A DNA stretch of 8,279 bases, taken from assembly GCA_002167265.1 (NCBI GenBank), contig NHDJ01000108.1, positions 18,309 to 26,587 on the forward strand, read 5' to 3'. The position numbers and the translations under genes are program-made. Shown in pieces: positions 5,201 to 8,279 of the stretch. The first letter of the stretch is position 1. The number at the start of each line of letters is the position of its first letter. This DNA is from Verrucomicrobia bacterium TMED56 (GTDB lineage Bacteria > Verrucomicrobiota > Verrucomicrobiia > Opitutales > Seribacteraceae). The notes below the pieces were generated by a model. That model was not told where the DNA came from and made no database searches. It saw only the letters and a program-made list of their open reading frames with translations.

Positions 5201-7836
5201 CTTATGAAAGGTCTCCAATTTTTAAGATAAGCAAGGCATTTGATATCGATGCCGGGACAGATAACTGGGCGGTCATGGCCGATCCAGTCTCCATGCTTTC
5301 AGCCACCACTAATCCAGTATGGCAAAACCCGGAATTTCTTCCCGGTAATGGCTTGAGGATAAGATTCAAATTACCAGGAACGGCTGACCGAGTCGTTCTT
5401 GAGCAATTCAATATCAGGGCTCTGGTTCAAAGTTATCAAGATGGGTTTGGGGACAACTGGCAGATGGAGCGATTTCTAGGCAACAAATTCATGGGAGCAA
5501 TCCCAGATCTTTTCTCTGGGTTTGATTCCGACCAAGGATATATAAGGCGTTTTTACAATGTAAGCGATGGAGTGGTGGAAAATAGATTTAGACCACCCGC
5601 ATTTGCAGAATTTTACGAATTGCCAGCTATGTTTGACGCAAATGTTACCGTTGACGATTTTACAGAATATTCTCCTCCTCGAATGAACAGAGATGTGCCT
5701 GCGAACTACAGTCCATTTAACCTGGGCAATCAAATTGTTCCAAGAATTAAAACTGCAAATTCGAGTATAGGCTTTTTTCACGACCTTTTTGAATCCCATG
5801 GCACTATGAGTGCAGAAAATAGTGCCGTCCTTTTCGAGATACCTTCTTCTCCCATGTTGTCTTTATTGCAATTTCGGCATGCAAATTTGAGTAATTATTC
5901 TCATGGACCCTCTTATGTGTTAGGAAATTCGTACGCAAACCCCCAAGTTGGCAGATACAAGTCTTGGGGACGGGTGCGTACGATTTTACAAGATCCGGTC
6001 TTTCCCCGAATGGATATCGCAAATAATTGGTCTGCCCACTCAAGATTTATTGCTGCACATATCATGTACAATTACACGAGATCACCATGGACAAACTATG
6101 TGAGTTCATTGAACCTGGATATTCCCCAGGGTAGTTCAAACTACGGAACAATTAGAAAGGTGGAAGCACAGATCGAGCATCAGAATACAACTCTTGATCA
6201 CAGCTATTATGCGAATAGGGCATTGCTCGATGGATATTTTTTATCTGGTGTCGGTCATGATCAATGGCAGGCCAAGTCGATTTCTCAAATGGAAGACGAA
6301 GCCAGAGCAGGCGAAGTGGGTGAGATCAATGCACCCTATCGAAACCCGAGACTTAAGCCTATTTTTAGAAATGGCACATTTTCAGAAACTTCATATGGAG
6401 CTAAGAGTAAGGAGGTTTCAGCTTCTGAGGATCAAGCATTTCGTTACCAAACATTAGCAGCTGACTTGTTGCTTGAAGGTGCATTTAATATCAATTCCAC
6501 TTCTGTAGATGGGTGGATAAGTCATTTGGCTTCTTTGAAAGGGTTACCTGTGCCCAATGGAAATTATCCTCCCTCAGAAACACCCATTCCCAGGTTTCTG
6601 AGCCAGCCAAGCCAAAATTCCTGGAATGAATTGAAATCTTTAAGTGACGATGAAATTACACTTCTTGCACATTGCTTGGTTGAGCAAATAAAACTTCGTG
6701 GTCCATTCTTGTCCTTTTCAGATTTTACAAATCGGCGAATTCAGGGAGTTGCGGCCAATTTATTGCCATTGCACTTTAGCAGGTGGGAGCAGGAAGCAAG
6801 CGAAGATCGTAATTCCGTATTAGGGTTGAGAGGTGCTGTACAATCAGCACTTGCAGAAGCTGAAATTAATCAAGGAGGTTTTCCAAAAACCGGCAGTGGA
6901 ATGTTGGGACAATGGGAAGATAATCCTATGATTCCCAGGATGCCTCAGAAGCGATATTTGGGGTCTACTCAAAATTCATATTTTCGACTACCGAGCACGA
7001 TGGATTTTATAAGTTCAATTTTTGGATTACATGCACTGTCCCAGCAAAAACATTTGCATCCAGGCTTTACCAATCATACCAAGGCTAATTTAGATCCAAA
7101 TGACTTAGATTCATTGGTACAGAAACAATCAAATTACGGACAAGGAATGAATCCCTTGGAAAATATTTTCCCTGGAAATTGGCAATGGAGTGGTAGTACT
7201 TTTAACTTTAAGGTTGGGTATGATGACTACAGTGGAGCATTTGGATTTGGCGAGGGTCCTGACAACCTTTTAGCTGTTGAAAATGTAGCCACTGCGGCAA
7301 ATAAGCCTGGATGGGTTATGCAGTCAGACATACTCAGTCCAATTGCACCTGTATCTTCGGTTCGGTCTGATACCTTCATAATTCGCGTGATGGGCGAACC
7401 CAAGTTAAAGGCAGGAGCATCCAAAACTTCAAACAGGGCGTGGATTGAACTGACGGTTCAGAGAATACCGGATTATGTGAAGTCAGAATTGGATGCACCA
7501 CACCACCGTCCACACGAACCATTCGAGGATCGTAATTTTAATGGGTATTGGGATAATGATCCTAGTTTTCGGGAACATTGGTTAGATTTGAACCAGAACG
7601 GACTGGACGAACTGGGTGAGCAAACTCTGGGAGATGCTGTACCGGATTTACCCGGAGTGGGGAAAACAGGTGAGAGAAATTGGTATGCAGATGGTTTGCC
7701 TTCTGATTTGAAGTTAAATTCTGATGAAGAGGAAGAACCCAGTGAAGCAAAATTTTCGCGAATGGGGATCAATCAGCGCTTTGGACGGAAATTTAAGATT
7801 ATTAAGTTTCGCTGGATCAAAGAGCAGGACGTTTAA
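2248..7836 (+). CDS. Giant prepilin-like surface/envelope protein, Verru_Chthon cassette protein A type
   Basis: This 1862-residue protein begins with a basic leader (to R21) and a prepilin-like G22|F23 junction, then a hydrophobic helix (about 23-49: FAIVMALSLLSLVFLLVISL). Position +5 after the junction is Met, not the Glu of major pilins, which resembles PilX/GspK-type minor pseudopilins. Family-like segments run the whole length: GELQKHLGPDTRVSATADIL (75-94), YWTGVWKH, WLVSGNEG, YAYWVGDQGVKTKIN, YGVLADVRTGGLKRDLS, ALWNPYNV, LLEGAFNINSTSVDGW, LRGPFLSFSDFTNRRI, RSDTFIIRVMGEP, AWIELTVQRIPDYV and QRFGRKFKIIKFRW at the C-terminus. From memory these match the verrucomicrobial 'Verru_Chthon_A' (TIGR02600) group, whose biochemical role is unknown; a profile search would confirm it. 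Oddities are a Gly/Asn-Pro10 insert (about 692-812) and four D-x-N-x-N-G loops at D128, D724, D1761 and D1780. Starts at 2248 and 2257 are both possible, with no Shine-Dalgarno at either. The context suggests an operon with the upstream cytochrome/SUMF1 gene. Confidence 0.85.
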   Translation: MSPMNRKIPRKKACISGASKRGFAIVMALSLLSLVFLLVISLVNLVGIDLSLADARKEKVLAQAHARMGMMIAIGELQKHLGPDTRVSATADILDERVESGKKFESQYYAEESVLNLSEAVPKNQAIDLNENGQLDVVPFGQRYWTGVWKHRARRKGVADDRRAAKPLPWNSETADSISSTAMNDTEFDPHPAVEVSWLVSGNEGWSKKLAFMQNPMIAKDFVEIPDGIPQDQRYFTDPNGGIYGADRNAWTDYEKAISNFLKDYDHPLIELSDPEDSADIVWILRRPLLEENDEGQSSSEDWKSKLRGEPVKVRKTRIIPQDPATDALTIHGSYAYWVGDQGVKTKINIVNSEKESSDQQKQLDNLTVASEPNLEFSDNSDSNGGPGTGGFGLIFEDDLEKMKVQSLPLLAKDENLAGEEREKTIKLAAHYHSLSSDSYGVLADVRTGGLKRDLSHVFANQKDWDASLEQNTLNWVDDFIGYIFKDRVHYLKSVPMEPNAKANTWNDTATTESINDYNAILSGPLWRTLGAFHNMYTKFVNGTDPSSLVIRNETADALPRTTGDNMVLFNSAAGSLPKTRSSRPYWTRMPGVNPVVAVNTRLNYFRTLDKRPGPKNHPIQPILLEFKYSQIPTLSGGNLALAMNPSVALWNPYNVTMQLDQLFVEVPIQSAKMTSFNPKEFDRWRKWYMYNWRGDFGDDGNGNGGSPPPPPPPPPPGWKNFVDLNGNGRRDPGEPWIGGRGPVGLPGFLGPSGYLPSLMMNLNNWGAYPPHSLNEFAHALEQYVPRDLNLPPYKQGMRNFPPNHVWPRRSGEFQRYSMKYDGISRFQILHSNEPIDSNPGSARFGQASVVRERHLLLRIDSLSLAPGEKGHFTVSPGQVWQWTELPDPGTTKQYLEVILSNGDEQSSFLCRTPMSVVAGEPLAVENTLTRIHGVHPNQLEFFNPNDASAMRPFGVHPEPKGITIYSRAPYSQRIGPSVYRASLPYERSPIFKISKAFDIDAGTDNWAVMADPVSMLSATTNPVWQNPEFLPGNGLRIRFKLPGTADRVVLEQFNIRALVQSYQDGFGDNWQMERFLGNKFMGAIPDLFSGFDSDQGYIRRFYNVSDGVVENRFRPPAFAEFYELPAMFDANVTVDDFTEYSPPRMNRDVPANYSPFNLGNQIVPRIKTANSSIGFFHDLFESHGTMSAENSAVLFEIPSSPMLSLLQFRHANLSNYSHGPSYVLGNSYANPQVGRYKSWGRVRTILQDPVFPRMDIANNWSAHSRFIAAHIMYNYTRSPWTNYVSSLNLDIPQGSSNYGTIRKVEAQIEHQNTTLDHSYYANRALLDGYFLSGVGHDQWQAKSISQMEDEARAGEVGEINAPYRNPRLKPIFRNGTFSETSYGAKSKEVSASEDQAFRYQTLAADLLLEGAFNINSTSVDGWISHLASLKGLPVPNGNYPPSETPIPRFLSQPSQNSWNELKSLSDDEITLLAHCLVEQIKLRGPFLSFSDFTNRRIQGVAANLLPLHFSRWEQEASEDRNSVLGLRGAVQSALAEAEINQGGFPKTGSGMLGQWEDNPMIPRMPQKRYLGSTQNSYFRLPSTMDFISSIFGLHALSQQKHLHPGFTNHTKANLDPNDLDSLVQKQSNYGQGMNPLENIFPGNWQWSGSTFNFKVGYDDYSGAFGFGEGPDNLLAVENVATAANKPGWVMQSDILSPIAPVSSVRSDTFIIRVMGEPKLKAGASKTSNRAWIELTVQRIPDYVKSELDAPHHRPHEPFEDRNFNGYWDNDPSFREHWLDLNQNGLDELGEQTLGDAVPDLPGVGKTGERNWYADGLPSDLKLNSDEEEEPSEAKFSRMGINQRFGRKFKIIKFRWIKEQDV
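4369..4392. repeat. (CCCCCA)4 microsatellite encoding a polyproline tract
   Basis: Four exact copies of CCCCCA lie in frame and encode Pro708-Pro715; CCG and CCT then extend the run to ten prolines (Pro717). The hexamer unit means gain or loss of copies changes length by two prolines without a frameshift. The opposite strand carries four runs of five G separated by single T, a classic G-quadruplex-forming pattern. The tract follows a Gly/Asn/Asp linker and precedes W-K-N-F-V and a calcium-loop-like motif, so it probably acts as a stiff spacer between protein segments. Confidence 0.9.
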
Positions 7837-7861
7837 TTCAATTCTTCTTCGAACTTGCAAA

Positions 7862-7871
7862 TATTTAAATA
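7862..7871. other. AT palindrome in the gap before the downstream gene
   Basis: TATTTAAATA is a perfect 10-bp palindrome 19 bases upstream of the ATG at 7891, in the 54-base gap after the giant gene. It could contain a -10-like element, but no matching -35 is visible at normal spacing, so an independent promoter is not supported. The core TTTAAAT also occurs at 422-428 and 2243-2249, possibly by chance in AT-rich gaps. Confidence 0.25.
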
Positions 7872-7890
7872 GTCCGAAATCCTTAAAGTG

Positions 7891-8279
7891 ATGGTTATAA
7901 AGCAAGTCTTGTTGTCAGTAACAATTTTGTTTTCATTTCAACACTCTATGGTTGCCCAAGAAGCAACCCCCAGTGCCATCTTCACTGCCGTATTTTGGGA
8001 TCGGTTTACAAGTAAAAATATAACTTATGCTCCTTGGGGAAATGAAAATGAAGTCAATGCTACAAAGATTTCCATTCAAGTCGGTTTTAGTTCACCCAGT
8101 CAGCCATTTGCCTATTATGGAACTGATAAAGTTGTATTTTACGAAAAAAAATATCAATTTCAGGAACAAGACAGAAATCAAACCCAAGAACTCTTAACTC
8201 CAATTGGAGAATTTGATTTTGAACCAGAAAGCGGGGTAACGAAAAATTTCTTACTGATCTTCCTCAAGCAACAAAATCA
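7891..8279 (+). CDS. Exported protein of unknown function, probably beta-rich (partial, 3' end beyond window)
   Basis: An open frame from ATG at 7891 runs 129 codons to the window edge. Residues 1-22 form a clear signal peptide (basic K4, hydrophobic core VLLSVTILFSF, then HSMVA before QEA), supporting cleavage at A22|Q23 and secretion. The mature part alternates hydrophobic and polar residues (FTAVFWDRF, ITYAPWGN, ISIQVGF, FAYYG, KVVFY, NFLLIFL), which suggests a beta-sandwich. No cysteine or catalytic motif is seen. The layout of an early F-x-x-x-x-W, a later Y-x-G and FY resembles small exported proteins I recall next to Verru_Chthon-type genes, but that is memory-based and weak. It sits 54 bases after the giant gene in the same direction, so co-transcription and a shared role in the same surface system are plausible. 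A GTG at 7888 is an alternative start. No Shine-Dalgarno is visible. Confidence 0.8.
   Translation, partial: MVIKQVLLSVTILFSFQHSMVAQEATPSAIFTAVFWDRFTSKNITYAPWGNENEVNATKISIQVGFSSPSQPFAYYGTDKVVFYEKKYQFQEQDRNQTQELLTPIGEFDFEPESGVTKNFLLIFLKQQN

Noticed and set aside
5476..5799. 107-codon open frame on the minus strand
   Set aside because: Antisense to the middle of the giant gene with no start signal or domain; typical chance opening in a long coding region.
7837..7890. Independent promoter for the last gene
   Set aside because: TTGCAA at 7855-7860 has no -10 match 16-18 bases downstream, and the TATTTA near 7862 has no -35; read-through from the giant gene is simpler.
1..8279. tRNA, rRNA, CRISPR array, insertion sequence or att site
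   Set aside because: No cloverleaf-like segments, regularly spaced repeats, transposase motifs or flanking terminal repeats were seen; almost all bases lie in four protein genes.

Overview
The window looks like a chromosomal segment from a member of the Verrucomicrobiota, probably a marine Opitutae-type lineage (class-level placement is inference). Three things point there: a two-domain planctomycete/verrucomicrobial-type cytochrome c (PSCyt1) fused to an FGE/SUMF1-type domain; a giant prepilin-like protein with the sequence signatures of the 'Verru_Chthon cassette protein A' family; and four gene starts with no recognisable Shine-Dalgarno sequence. The DNA is moderately AT-rich and gene-dense, with no stretch over about 100 bases lacking a gene.

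Layout. Positions 1-386 (minus strand) hold the 5' part of an exported ApbE-type FAD:protein FMN transferase, cut by the window edge. A 90-base divergent intergenic region (387-476) carries back-to-back candidate promoters and two inverted repeats. One repeat fills the -35 box and spacer of the rightward promoter. That promoter is so close to the ATG at 477 that its transcript would be essentially leaderless. Positions 477-2204 encode a 575-residue exported protein: signal peptide, two CxxCH cytochrome domains, then a SUMF1-fold domain lacking both catalytic cysteines of true formylglycine-generating enzymes. After 43 bases comes the 1862-residue prepilin-like protein (2248-7836), whose first candidate ATG lies inside a perfect 7-bp hairpin. 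It contains a Pro10 tract encoded by (CCCCCA)4 and four D-x-N-x-N-G calcium-loop-like motifs. After a 54-base gap, a further exported protein starts at 7891 and runs off the window.

How the genes may work together. The three rightward genes are closely spaced, share orientation and all encode exported proteins, so they plausibly form one transcription unit for an envelope or surface apparatus: a haem-bearing SUMF1-fold protein, a giant pseudopilin-like surface protein and a small beta-rich secreted protein. ApbE, divergent, would flavinylate an extracytoplasmic redox partner that is not visible here. A functional link between the redox proteins and the pilin-like protein is speculation from proximity. 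The most unusual signals are the FGE-like domain without its cysteines on a dihaem protein, the start-codon hairpin, the repeat with G-quadruplex potential inside the giant gene, and the promoter palindrome.
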